Shown here piece by piece: positions 12,813-20,179 of a DNA stretch of 20,812 bases. The stretch spans positions 1-20,812 of the forward strand of contig CAYOAC010000011.1 of NCBI GenBank assembly GCA_964401885.1, read 5' to 3'. Numbering within the stretch: position 1 is the stretch's first letter; each line of letters begins with the position of its first letter. The position numbers and the translations under genes are program-made. The stretch is from JAULZV01 sp964401885 (GTDB lineage: Bacteria > Patescibacteriota > Minisyncoccia > Phycocordibacterales > JAACPR01). The notes below the pieces were generated by a model. That model was not told the origin of the DNA. It saw nothing but the letters and a program-made list of their open reading frames with translations, and did no database searches.

Positions 12813-13619
12813 TTATTCTTTTGTAGCGAGCCAATTAGTGAAAAATTTTTCTTGCTTTAAGTTAGATTTTGTAAATGAAAAACCCACTTCTGTTAATAGA
12901 CTCTCCATTTCCTCTTCTTTTAAATCATATGTCACATTTGGTAAGCTCTCTTCTTTTCCCGTCTCAGTATCTTTAACAATCATAGCGGCACGTCGAATTT
13001 TTTTCTCTTGATCTCGATGGGTGTAGAAAATTAATTCTTTCTTATTTTCTCCAACATTAAAGATACCTACGGTGTCCCTGTGATTGATTTCATCATCCTT
13101 AAATTTATCCACATATAAGATTCCTCCAACATCAAGCATGGAGTGAAATATCTTTAAAGTATTTTTAATGACAGAAAGTGAAGATTCTCTTTCAGGCACA
13201 TATTCCTTATTCCAACCTCCTGCTGCGTACCAAAGTGATCCCTTACATATAATCGCTTTGAATTTCTTATTTTTGAAATGTTCAGGGATTTTATCCCAGG
13301 AAACCTTGTGGCTTCGAATAGAAAGATTCTTACTCTCTGCCCTTTTATTTAAAAGTCTTATTTGATCATCTGAAACATCTATACAAGCAATGTTTAAGAA
13401 GCCTTTCTCCACCATATCCAAAGCAGGAAAACCTGACCCTGCTGCCGAATCCAAAATTGCAGACACTTTTGTTACTCCATGTTTTTCTAAAAGAGATGAA
13501 AATTCATCAACAAACTTATCTGGTGTATATAACATTTCATAGACACATCTATCCCACAAATATGCAAATTCCGGATCATTTTCAAAAGTGCCTAAATTTT
13601 TTAATTCATTTCTTAACAT
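12813..13619 (-). CDS. SAM-dependent class I methyltransferase
   Basis: A 268-aa protein with a Rossmann-fold methyltransferase core. Motif I is ILDSAAGSGFPAL (55-67), an acidic residue ending strand 2 is in IACIDVSDDQI (81), and FKAIICKGSLWYAAGGWNKE provides the motif IV strand and an aromatic-rich loop like that of glycine/sarcosine-type N-methyltransferases. The last 70 residues form the usual beta hairpin region. Third gene of the NAPRT-like/LOG/methyltransferase operon, starting 8 nt after the LOG stop. A strong AGGAGG (13639-13644) lies 19 nt upstream, too far for its own start. The substrate is unknown; the neighbours make a nicotinate, nucleotide or base derivative worth testing. Confidence 0.75.
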   Translation of the reverse strand: MLRNELKNLGTFENDPEFAYLWDRCVYEMLYTPDKFVDEFSSLLEKHGVTKVSAILDSAAGSGFPALDMVEKGFLNIACIDVSDDQIRLLNKRAESKNLSIRSHKVSWDKIPEHFKNKKFKAIICKGSLWYAAGGWNKEYVPERESSLSVIKNTLKIFHSMLDVGGILYVDKFKDDEINHRDTVGIFNVGENKKELIFYTHRDQEKKIRRAAMIVKDTETGKEESLPNVTYDLKEEEMESLLTEVGFSFTKSNLKQEKFFTNWLATKE

Positions 13620-13627
13620 ATTTAATG

Positions 13628-14278
13628 TTACATTTGTACCTCCTTTCTCTTTCTATCTTTAATCTTTTCAAAAAGAGAATCTACTTGAGCAATCACCTTA
13701 TCAGAACTATCAACAAAAATAATGTTTTCAGATTTTTGTAAGTACTCAGCAAACTTAGGAACAGCCAAGATTTTATTTTTCATATTCTCTCCCACAAAAA
13801 CTATGGGTTTTTCTGATTTTCCTAAATTAGCAATTTCCAACTCAATTTCAAAAGCAAAAGATGAATATATTTCAAGATCTGTACCAATAGAACCCTCTGT
13901 AATAACAACAATATCAGACTCCCTGATTAGTGATCTGAGTCTTTCATATGGATCAACAGCCACTTCGGTAGAAATATGTTTTCCTTGAGTTGCAAATTCT
14001 ATAGGTTTAAAATCTGAAGAAGTAACCCCTTCTATTTTTTGTCTGAATTCACTCTCAATATTTATTCCATCAGACCCACCAACCAATCCTCCTTTCATAG
14101 CTCCCATGGCGTATCCTCCAGTCCGAATACTATATCCTGATTCAGCAATATCGTGACCAATAATTTCAGAATCTTTTTCAGACTTATTTCCTCCTAATAT
14201 AGAAACTATTGTTTTAGCCTTTAGATAATTCTCTAAGCTCTCAGGTGTATTTATAAATAAATCATTATACTGCTCCAT
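13628..14278 (-). CDS. LOG-family (SLOG fold) nucleotide phosphoribohydrolase, copy 2
   Basis: A 216-aa close paralogue of the protein at 9261-9914, with the same motif order: VSILGG, RTGGYAMGAMKGG, PYERLRSLIRESD and EGSIGTDLE, so both retain the likely nucleotide-binding and catalytic residues. Its start overlaps the end of the NAPRT-like gene by 14 nt, and the methyltransferase begins 8 nt after its stop, so it is the middle gene of a coupled operon. The last two codons are ATG-TAA, with AGGAGG five nt before that ATG, a start-stop arrangement that may help ribosomes reload for the methyltransferase. The exact base released is unknown. Confidence 0.75.
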   Translation of the reverse strand: MEQYNDLFINTPESLENYLKAKTIVSILGGNKSEKDSEIIGHDIAESGYSIRTGGYAMGAMKGGLVGGSDGINIESEFRQKIEGVTSSDFKPIEFATQGKHISTEVAVDPYERLRSLIRESDIVVITEGSIGTDLEIYSSFAFEIELEIANLGKSEKPIVFVGENMKNKILAVPKFAEYLQKSENIIFVDSSDKVIAQVDSLFEKIKDRKRKEVQM

Positions 14279-15662
14279 GTTTTTTCTTTAGGTCGTTTAT
14301 CTGATTTTTTATCTCATCAGCAATTAATATTTTATACTCAATTTTATTATTTTTACCGATATACTTTAAAAAATCTTTTATTTTAAAAGAATATTCTTTT
14401 AACAAAGTCTCTTCGTCTGGAAGCATTGATTCTCCTTTTATCATCACGGGCTTTAGTAAGAAATCCTTATTAGCAGAATAATCTTCAGGAACAATAGTAT
14501 CGATAACCACCCCATTTTCTAATGTCCTTTTTATATTTTTTCTCCCTGGTAAACTCTCTTTTCCTTCCGTTAATTTAGCTTTCAAATGTTCCGTACCATC
14601 AGCGTCAATAATAAGACTAGTTTTAAAAACAAGGTCGATATAGGCACACCCAAAACAATTGATGAGATTAGTAACCACACAATATGCAGTTGTTTTACTT
14701 CCTTTATCCTCCATTTCAATTATGTCCTTTTCATCAAGACCCGACATCGCTACAATATTTACTAGTTTGAGATCGTTTTTATCCAAAGTCTCTCTAACAT
14801 AATTAGTTTGTTCAAATATATCTCCACTATCAATAATTACATATATTTTTGAGAGAAGTTTTGAATCTAAATGTATTTTTTTATCAAAAATAACCTTCAT
14901 TAGACTTTCTAATCCTTTCTTGTAGTCATAAGTGTCTGTCATTATTGTAAACACACCAAAATCATTTATTTTATCTAAACCAAAAACAAAAGCATCTTCT
15001 TCGGAGTCAAAAGATTTTATGAAAGCATGATTCAGATTAACTGTTCGTGAAGTTACATTTTCCAGTTTAGGATATTGAATAAAAATACTAGGATAAACAA
15101 TGTCATTATTACAAAGCGGATGCGTTATTTTATTAAACCAATAGATATCATCCTTTGACTGACTTCTACCACCACCATAAAATATTCCTTTTTTATTACA
15201 AGCGTTTTTTAATCTTAAATCTTTTGTTGCTAAACGTATTGGGTACTGAAGGAAACTAAGACATAAATGAGTTAATAAATTTACACTTAAAATATCTCCC
15301 TCTATTCTTAATATAGGTTCTCCTTTGAAAAAAACATCTCCGTCAGTAAGTGAATAGATATCAACATTTGGCTTCCAATTTCTATAAAAATCTTTCTGTT
15401 TTTCTGTTTTAGCAAATCCAGACCTATTTAATGCGTCTATCATCCTTTCATCAAATTTCCAATTTGAAACAACATCAACAAATTCCTTAATTCCAAAAAA
15501 TACAAAATATTCCCATTTGGATTCTGGAGAAGGTTCTCGCATTGTTATTTCAAAGACAGCTCTCTTGTTTTCATTATTCAATTCCAAAGAAAAGTCATTG
15601 AAAGAAAATATATTAAAATATTCAATTAAAGGAAATGGATTTTTATTTGTGTCATTATACAT
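14265..15662 (-). CDS. Nicotinate phosphoribosyltransferase-like protein
   Basis: A 465-aa protein resembling PncB-type enzymes, which make nicotinate mononucleotide from nicotinate and PRPP. The N-terminal half has the family pattern (YFVFFGIKEFVDVV, then DIYSLTDGDVFFKGEPILRIEG at 101-122). FYGGGRSQ at 161-168 corresponds to the FGxRRA segment; NHAFIKSFDSEEDAF, with H212, to the catalytic-histidine region; IIDSGDI at 276-282 to LDSGDL; and KAKLTEGKESLPGRK at 361-375 to the K-x-S-x-GKxTLPGRK stretch. The FDGTSN-like segment is replaced, so specificity may have shifted. First gene of the operon, with a promoter that leaves essentially no leader. The enzyme family is fairly sure, the substrate less so. 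Confidence 0.75.
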   Translation of the reverse strand: MYNDTNKNPFPLIEYFNIFSFNDFSLELNNENKRAVFEITMREPSPESKWEYFVFFGIKEFVDVVSNWKFDERMIDALNRSGFAKTEKQKDFYRNWKPNVDIYSLTDGDVFFKGEPILRIEGDILSVNLLTHLCLSFLQYPIRLATKDLRLKNACNKKGIFYGGGRSQSKDDIYWFNKITHPLCNNDIVYPSIFIQYPKLENVTSRTVNLNHAFIKSFDSEEDAFVFGLDKINDFGVFTIMTDTYDYKKGLESLMKVIFDKKIHLDSKLLSKIYVIIDSGDIFEQTNYVRETLDKNDLKLVNIVAMSGLDEKDIIEMEDKGSKTTAYCVVTNLINCFGCAYIDLVFKTSLIIDADGTEHLKAKLTEGKESLPGRKNIKRTLENGVVIDTIVPEDYSANKDFLLKPVMIKGESMLPDEETLLKEYSFKIKDFLKYIGKNNKIEYKILIADEIKNQINDLKKKHGAV

Positions 15663-15668
15663 ATGTTA

Positions 15669-15696
15669 TTTATACATTATTTCTAATAATATTCAA
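15669..15696 (-). promoter_or_regulatory. Promoter of the NAPRT-like/LOG/methyltransferase operon
   Basis: TTGAAT, 16-nt spacer, TATAAA on the minus strand. The -10 ends 6 nt before the ATG at 15662, predicting a leaderless message. Confidence 0.6.
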
Positions 15697-15708
15697 GATT
15701 AAAAACGC

Positions 15709-16542
15709 TTACTGATTCAGACTCAATAAGTCCCTCATCATCTGTAATTGGTAAAAAGCAGTATGAAAACGGTAGATTGCTTCTTTAAAAATTTTATTTG
15801 TTTCAAAGACATAATCTTCATCATAGTCATCGAAATCGTGCATTTCATTTTTCCCTGCTAGATCTATAAGAGTCTGATACAAGTCTTGAGACTCCTGATC
15901 TATCCATGTTCCATCTTCATTCATTAAAAAACTTTTATAAAATTTATCTGGACCAAGCTCTTTTAATTTTTTAAGTTCTTCAAATTCAACTTCCCCAGCA
16001 ACTAATGACTCTAAGATTCCGAATCGTAATTCATAAATAAATTTTTCTCTATCAACTCCCGTTAATTCTTTTACTCCTTTTAAAATGTCCTCATACACTA
16101 AGGGCTGATCTTGTTCTGGTATTTGTCTTAACGTAAGGGACCTAGCAGACCATGGATCTGGATCTGTACCTGTTTGCAAAGAATACAAATATTGTATAAA
16201 GAGAGGTTGTTTTTTGGGTAAACCAATATGACATGGAATGCACAAATCGGGGTCATGAAGTTCGATTGCCTTAGACTCCTCATATCCATTAAGAATATAT
16301 TGATCGTAAATACTAAGCCAATTTAAAATATTATTTGAGAAGAATTGATTATATTCTTCTGGTGTTTCAGGTTCTACTTCTGGGAAACTATCAATTACAC
16401 TTCTTAATGTTAACGATTCAGATTTTTCATCTTTAACGATTCTCTCTTTCAATTTATCCAAATATGCCTTTATGTCTTTTTGCAATGTAGAATATTTATA
16501 CATTCTAGGATTTTCAAGAGGATTATATAACGGTTGTTCCAT
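15709..16542 (-). CDS. Unknown soluble protein
   Basis: A 277-aa protein that I do not recognise. It is acidic and mostly helical in appearance, without signal peptide or membrane helix. DPDLCIPCHIGLP (about 95-107) carries a C-x-x-C followed by His, a possible metal or redox site, but no second pair is visible. The C terminus has an acidic run (HDFDDYDEDYVFE) before a final helix. ATG 16542 is chosen because an extended -10 (TGC-TATAAT) lies 6 nt upstream; the longer ORF would include the promoter. The NAPRT-like operon lies 46 bp downstream with its own promoter, so cotranscription by read-through is possible since no terminator separates them. Confidence 0.7.
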   Translation of the reverse strand: MEQPLYNPLENPRMYKYSTLQKDIKAYLDKLKERIVKDEKSESLTLRSVIDSFPEVEPETPEEYNQFFSNNILNWLSIYDQYILNGYEESKAIELHDPDLCIPCHIGLPKKQPLFIQYLYSLQTGTDPDPWSARSLTLRQIPEQDQPLVYEDILKGVKELTGVDREKFIYELRFGILESLVAGEVEFEELKKLKELGPDKFYKSFLMNEDGTWIDQESQDLYQTLIDLAGKNEMHDFDDYDEDYVFETNKIFKEAIYRFHTAFYQLQMMRDLLSLNQ

Positions 16543-16548
16543 AAATGT

Positions 16549-16557
16549 ATTATAGCA
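16549..16557 (-). promoter_or_regulatory. Extended -10 promoter, leaderless
   Basis: TGC-TATAAT on the minus strand, 6 nt before the ATG at 16542. No clear -35, as expected of an extended -10. Confidence 0.6.
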
Positions 16558-16646
16558 AAACCTATAGCAATCAAAAGCTTTTATATAAATAAACTCGTGC
16601 TCACACCGACCCACATTACTGCAACCTATCTCGTGCTACCTGTCAA

Positions 16647-16736
16647 TGGCGGAGACGGAGGGATTCGAACCCTCGGTCCTTTTAACGGGACGCCTCGTTA
16701 GCAGTGAGGTACTTTCGACCACTCAGCCACGTCTCC
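16647..16736 (-). tRNA. tRNA-Ser(GCU), CCA encoded
   Basis: A class II tRNA. The acceptor GGAGACG pairs with CGTCTCC; discriminator G; the CCA end is encoded (16649-16647). The anticodon loop CTGCTAA gives GCU, closed by CCTC/GAGG plus an A-C mismatch at 31-39. A long extra arm precedes a T arm of GAGGG-TTCGAAT-CCCTC. This is the ordinary reader of AGC/AGU, so the ACU tRNA at 2414 is not needed for these codons. Confidence 0.95.
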
Positions 16737-16749
16737 ATATATGGATTGT

Positions 16750-16755
16750 ATTATA
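16750..16755 (-). promoter_or_regulatory. -10 box of tRNA-Ser(GCU)
   Basis: TATAAT on the minus strand, 13 nt before the mature tRNA 5' end, leaving a leader of a few nt for RNase P. Confidence 0.6.
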
Positions 16756-16777
16756 ATTAAGAACATACTTCAATGAA

Positions 16778-16806
16778 TTGACAAATTAAACAAACAATAT
16801 TGCTAA
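16778..16806 (+). promoter_or_regulatory. Possible promoter of the GC-rich RNA
   Basis: Consensus TTGACA (16778-16783), a 17-nt spacer, then TGCTAA, a weak -10. It lies just before the GC-richer segment that ends in a plus-strand terminator. Confidence 0.3.
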
Positions 16807-17067
16807 AAACACAATTTCATGTTACATTTTCTGTCCAATGCCATTTCCAGCAAATGCCTGCAGTCAGGGTGATTCCAACGGAATTGCCGAAATTCATTCC
16901 CAAAAACCAGAAAAAGAAGGTGAGGAAAGGGCTTACAAGCCAAAACCTCCTTCCTGTTTCAAACGTTTCTGGGGTAGTTCCAACAACCTTAAAACCGGGG
17001 ACTTTCATCCCTTCGCAGGATAAGACCTGCAAACCCAACCTGTCCGCGTAATACCGGACAGTTTTTT
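16807..17067 (+). ncRNA. Candidate structured RNA, family not identified
   Basis: About 260 nt, clearly richer in G+C than its surroundings, open in several frames on both strands, and full of hairpins: GGTGATTCC/GGAATTGCC with an AAC loop (16868-16888), GCAGG/CCTGC (17015-17030) and CTGTCCG/CGGACAG followed by TTTTTT (17040-17067), a standard plus-strand terminator. The early CTGTCC (16831-16836) could pair with the same GGACAG as the terminator, allowing two exclusive folds. I compared it by eye with RNase P RNA, tmRNA, SRP RNA and 6S RNA and found no convincing match. A 73-aa minus-strand ORF fills the same space and cannot be excluded. Confidence 0.4.
17040..17067 (+). terminator. Rho-independent terminator of the GC-rich segment
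   Basis: CTGTCCG pairs with CGGACAG around 8 nt and is followed by six Ts on the plus strand only, which fixes the direction of transcription of whatever precedes it. Confidence 0.85.
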
Positions 17068-17107
17068 ATTTGATTTTTTGGAAATAAATTGTTAGTCTTC
17101 GAAAAGA

Positions 17108-17188
17108 ATGAAAACAACATATGCGATTCTAGAAATGGCCCTGGATTTGATTTTTGAAATTGAAAAAGAAAAAATATCTTCTCAATAA
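17108..17188 (+). CDS. Possible 26-aa small protein
   Basis: ATG to TAA encoding MKTTYAILEMALDLIFEIEK and six further residues, an amphipathic-looking helix. It sits between two terminators (17040-17067 and 17205-17229), an isolated transcription slot just before recG. The upstream GAAAAG is a poor ribosome site and no clear promoter is visible. It may be chance. Confidence 0.25.
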   Translation: MKTTYAILEMALDLIFEIEKEKISSQ

Positions 17189-17204
17189 AATGTTCCAGGA
17201 TAAA

Positions 17205-17229
17205 CCCCCCCCGCATCAGCGGGGTTTTT
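17205..17229 (+). terminator. Terminator upstream of recG
   Basis: CCCCGC pairs with GCGGGG around ATCA and is followed by TTTTT on the plus strand; the outer AAAC/GTTT could extend the stem. It insulates recG from upstream transcription. Confidence 0.8.
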
Positions 17230-17275
17230 AAATTCTAGATTCCCGCCTTCGTAGGAATGAAGTACTTCCATGTGT

Positions 17276-17281
17276 TAAAAT
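17276..17281 (+). promoter_or_regulatory. -10 box TAAAAT of recG, leaderless
   Basis: TAAAAT (5 of 6) lies 6 nt before the recG ATG, preceded by TGTGT. A stop codon in frame with an ATG 9 nt upstream rules out that alternative start. Confidence 0.5.
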
Positions 17282-17287
17282 GAATTT

Positions 17288-19441
17288 ATGAATCTTCGGG
17301 ACCCAATTGAATCAATAATACGAATAGACAAATCGCACAAACTAGCCCTGATGAAGCTTGGAATTTTTTCAATAAAAGATTTACTCTACCACTTCCCTGT
17401 CCGATACGGCGATACTGCCACGCTTTCATATATTCAAAATGCACAAGATGGTGATGAAATAACAATGTATGGTCGTATAAAGAATTTAAAATTAGATAAA
17501 ACTTTTAGAACAAAAATCGCAAGAGCAACAGCCACAATTGAAGATGAATCAGGTTCAATAAAAGCAACTTGGTTTAATCAACCATATATTGCAAAAATGT
17601 ATACCGAAGGAGAATTTGTAAAAATATCAGGAAAGATAAAAGGGTTGAATGGAAAATATATTTTTAATAATCCAAATATTGAAAAAGTAGAAACAATGCC
17701 TATCGGAGTTGGTGATGATTTATTTTCTCAAGACGGGAATAAGACCGAAGAGCTATCTCCTATTTACAAATTATCAAAAGGAATTTCATCACTTTGGATT
17801 CATCATGTTTTAAATAAAATCTTTACATCAGATTCATTTTCAAAAATTGAAGATCCTATACCAGAAAATATTTTAAAAAAATACAAACTCCCTTCCCTAA
17901 AGACTGCGTTGATTTTTATTCACGCGCCTCAAAAACAGAAAGATGCCCTCTCGGCTAGAAAGCGCTTTGCTTTTGAAGAAGTCTTTCTTATTCAAGTTCA
18001 AAAACTTAATACGAGAAAAATTCTAGAACATAAAGCAACTTATGATATTGATGTTTCCAAAAATGTTACAGCTAAATTTACAGATATGCTTCCTTTCAAA
18101 TTAACTACCGGACAACAAAATACTATTAATACGATTCTCGAAGATTTAGGTAAAAACAAAAGTATGTCACGTCTTCTCGAGGGAGATGTTGGTTCTGGTA
18201 AAACAGCTATTGCAGCAACGATTGCTTATAGTGTCACAAATACTCGCCCTACCAATCAAAATTTTGGGACACTTCAAGTTGCATATATGGCACCGACTGA
18301 AGTTCTTGCTAAACAGTTATTTGAAAGTTTCATTGAATTTTTCAAACCTTTCAATTTAAAAATTGGTCTTATAACAGGAAGTGGTGCGTACAAATTTCCT
18401 TCCAAGGTCACAAGTGAAAAATATACAAACATCTCCAAAAAACAATTACTAACTTGGGTTGAAAATGGAGAAATTCCAATACTTATTGGGACACACGCAC
18501 TAATTTCAAAAAAAGTTTCTTTCAAACATTTAGCATTAGTTATTATCGATGAACAGCACAGATTTGGGACCAATCAAAGAGCACAACTCGCAAACAAAGA
18601 TAAATTCCTCCCACACTTATTATCTATGACAGCGACACCAATCCCACGAACTCTAGCCCTAACTATTTATGGAGACTTGGATCTTAGTGTTCTTGATGAA
18701 ATGCCAAAAGGACGCAAGCCTGCCATAACAAAAATTACAACAGATGCAAAAAGAAAAGAAATGTATGAAAATATTAGAAAAGAACTAGATTCTGGAAGAC
18801 AGGTTTATATTATTTGTCCAAGAATTTTTGAACCAGATGAACAAAAACAAAATGTTCTTATCGCCAAATCAGTAACAGAAGAAGCCAAAAGATTAAAAGA
18901 AAAGGAATTTCAAAATTATTCAATTGGAGTAATGCATAGTAAATTAACAAAAATTGAAAAAGAAAAAGAAATGGAGAAATTTTCTAAAGGAGAAACACAA
19001 ATTCTTGTTTCAACATCTGTAATTGAAGTGGGTGTAAATGTTCCCAATGCAACAGTTATATTAATTGAAGGTGCAGAAAGATTTGGACTAGCACAACTTC
19101 ATCAACTTCGAGGGAGGGTTCTGCGTTCAAGTAATCAAGCCTATTGTTATCTATACAGTGAATCAAAAAGCGAACAAACCCTGAGAAGACTTGAAGCACT
19201 TACAACTGCAAAAACAGGTTTTGATCTCGCCGAAATTGATTTACAAAATCGTGGAAACGGAGAATTATCTGGAGGAAAACAGTGGGGCGTGAGTGATCTT
19301 GGAATGGAAGCAATTAAAAATATGAAAATGGTTGAAGCTGCTCGAACTGAAGCTCGAAATATTATAGAAAATAATTTACTTCAACAATTCCCTACTCTTC
19401 AAAAAATAATTGAAATAAAAAAAGATATTCATTTTGAATAA
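17288..19441 (+). CDS. recG: ATP-dependent DNA helicase RecG
   Basis: A 717-aa protein, near the usual RecG length. RecG drives branch migration and regression of stalled replication forks. The wedge/OB region (about 55-130) includes GRIKNLKLDKT, EDESGSIKATWFNQPYI and VKISGKIK. The helicase core has Walker A GDVGSGKT (299-306), MAPTEVLAKQ, DEQHRFG as the Walker B box (421-427), SMTATPIPRTLALTIYGDLD, and the second RecA domain with MHSKLT, STSVIEVGVNVPNAT and QLRGRVLRSS. The tail LGMEAIKNMKMVEAARTEA is the RecG-specific C-terminal region. All expected ATPase motifs are intact. It is a single-gene unit, insulated by terminators on both sides. Confidence 0.97.
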   Translation: MNLRDPIESIIRIDKSHKLALMKLGIFSIKDLLYHFPVRYGDTATLSYIQNAQDGDEITMYGRIKNLKLDKTFRTKIARATATIEDESGSIKATWFNQPYIAKMYTEGEFVKISGKIKGLNGKYIFNNPNIEKVETMPIGVGDDLFSQDGNKTEELSPIYKLSKGISSLWIHHVLNKIFTSDSFSKIEDPIPENILKKYKLPSLKTALIFIHAPQKQKDALSARKRFAFEEVFLIQVQKLNTRKILEHKATYDIDVSKNVTAKFTDMLPFKLTTGQQNTINTILEDLGKNKSMSRLLEGDVGSGKTAIAATIAYSVTNTRPTNQNFGTLQVAYMAPTEVLAKQLFESFIEFFKPFNLKIGLITGSGAYKFPSKVTSEKYTNISKKQLLTWVENGEIPILIGTHALISKKVSFKHLALVIIDEQHRFGTNQRAQLANKDKFLPHLLSMTATPIPRTLALTIYGDLDLSVLDEMPKGRKPAITKITTDAKRKEMYENIRKELDSGRQVYIICPRIFEPDEQKQNVLIAKSVTEEAKRLKEKEFQNYSIGVMHSKLTKIEKEKEMEKFSKGETQILVSTSVIEVGVNVPNATVILIEGAERFGLAQLHQLRGRVLRSSNQAYCYLYSESKSEQTLRRLEALTTAKTGFDLAEIDLQNRGNGELSGGKQWGVSDLGMEAIKNMKMVEAARTEARNIIENNLLQQFPTLQKIIEIKKDIHFE

Positions 19442-20137
19442 AAATAGCGAGCAAACCCAAAGGGTTTGCTCGCTATTATGAATCTTCCAACATCCATGTC
19501 GAATATTAAGAAAAGCTCTCGCATTTTCAATCGCTTGTCTTTCAAATTGTTGTCGGAAATATTCTGTTCGGAATATAAAACCTTCTTCAGCTTGAAGTAA
19601 AAGTTTCCGAAACCAAATACGGCTTCCAGAAACTATTTCACCAGGAGTATATTCTGCAGATTCATATTCTCTTGCAATGTTGGCACGATATTGCAAAAAT
19701 TCAGATTCAGGTGATCCCAAAATCATCAAATCCAAATCGCACATAACATCTCGATCATCACCAAATCCTTGAAATGGAAAAACATGAACTGTTGCATCGA
19801 TCAAAAAACTAATATCAGGAGCATCTTTGCTTTGATAAAAAGCTCCTGCAAATTGTGAGCTTTTGTCTTCATTGTCTCTTGCCCCAGCAAAATAAACACT
19901 GTTATGAAACAATATTCCAGCACGCAGACGAAGTGGTGTAACAACAAGACCACAAGGGAGATCTTCAACCTTTTCAAGCATTGTATAGATATGATTCCAT
20001 GAATGATGAAAACGATAAGGCGCATCCATTCTCATAATATATTCACGCACAAGTGGATGATCAACGCTCCATTTCACAGAACGATTTAAAGTCTGCAAAT
20101 TTGAGAGCAAAGCCCTAATAACTGATTGTTTTTTCAT
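19376..20137 (-). CDS. HD-like phosphohydrolase fold protein (COG4339-like), HD changed to HN
   Basis: About 253 aa from ATG 20137. It matches the predicted HD-superfamily phosphohydrolases of COG4339: HHSWNHIYTML (44-54), RAGILFHNSVYFAGARDNEDKSS (72-94; family FHDAVY...DNExxS), DLMILGSPESEFLQY and REYESAEYTPGEIVSGSRIWFRKLL. The central metal-binding His-Asp is His-Asn (78-79), so metal catalysis is doubtful. The frame has no stop until it has passed through the shared terminator (19443-19477) and 66 nt into recG, adding about 30 hydrophobic residues unlike the family; the ancestral stop was probably lost nearby. Convergent with recG and 42 bp downstream of the second HD gene. Confidence 0.7.
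   Translation of the reverse strand: MKKQSVIRALLSNLQTLNRSVKWSVDHPLVREYIMRMDAPYRFHHSWNHIYTMLEKVEDLPCGLVVTPLRLRAGILFHNSVYFAGARDNEDKSSQFAGAFYQSKDAPDISFLIDATVHVFPFQGFGDDRDVMCDLDLMILGSPESEFLQYRANIAREYESAEYTPGEIVSGSRIWFRKLLLQAEEGFIFRTEYFRQQFERQAIENARAFLNIRHGCWKIHNSEQTLWVCSLFLFKMNIFFYFNYFLKSRELLK
19443..19477. terminator. Bidirectional terminator between recG and the HD-like gene
   Basis: A perfect 16-bp stem (AATAGCGAGCAAACCC and complement) with an AAA loop, starting 2 nt after the recG stop. On the minus strand it falls inside the reading frame of the HD-like gene, which is unusual. Confidence 0.8.
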
Positions 20138-20179
20138 AAGTTGTAGAACAAGTTTAGTTCCAAACAACAATACAATATT

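Noticed and set aside
9261..15700. Complete prophage or conjugative element
   Set aside because: Apart from the serine recombinase there are no structural, packaging, replication or transfer genes.
16817..17038. 73-aa minus-strand ORF with a hydrophobic C terminus as a protein gene
   Set aside because: It lies in a GC-rich island where several frames are open, overlaps strong hairpins, starts beside a terminator pointing the other way and matches no family I recognise. Kept only as an alternative to the RNA call.
16807..17067. RNase P RNA, because of GAGGAAAG near 16922
   Set aside because: The 3' P4 partner and the other universally conserved stretches are missing and the segment is too short.
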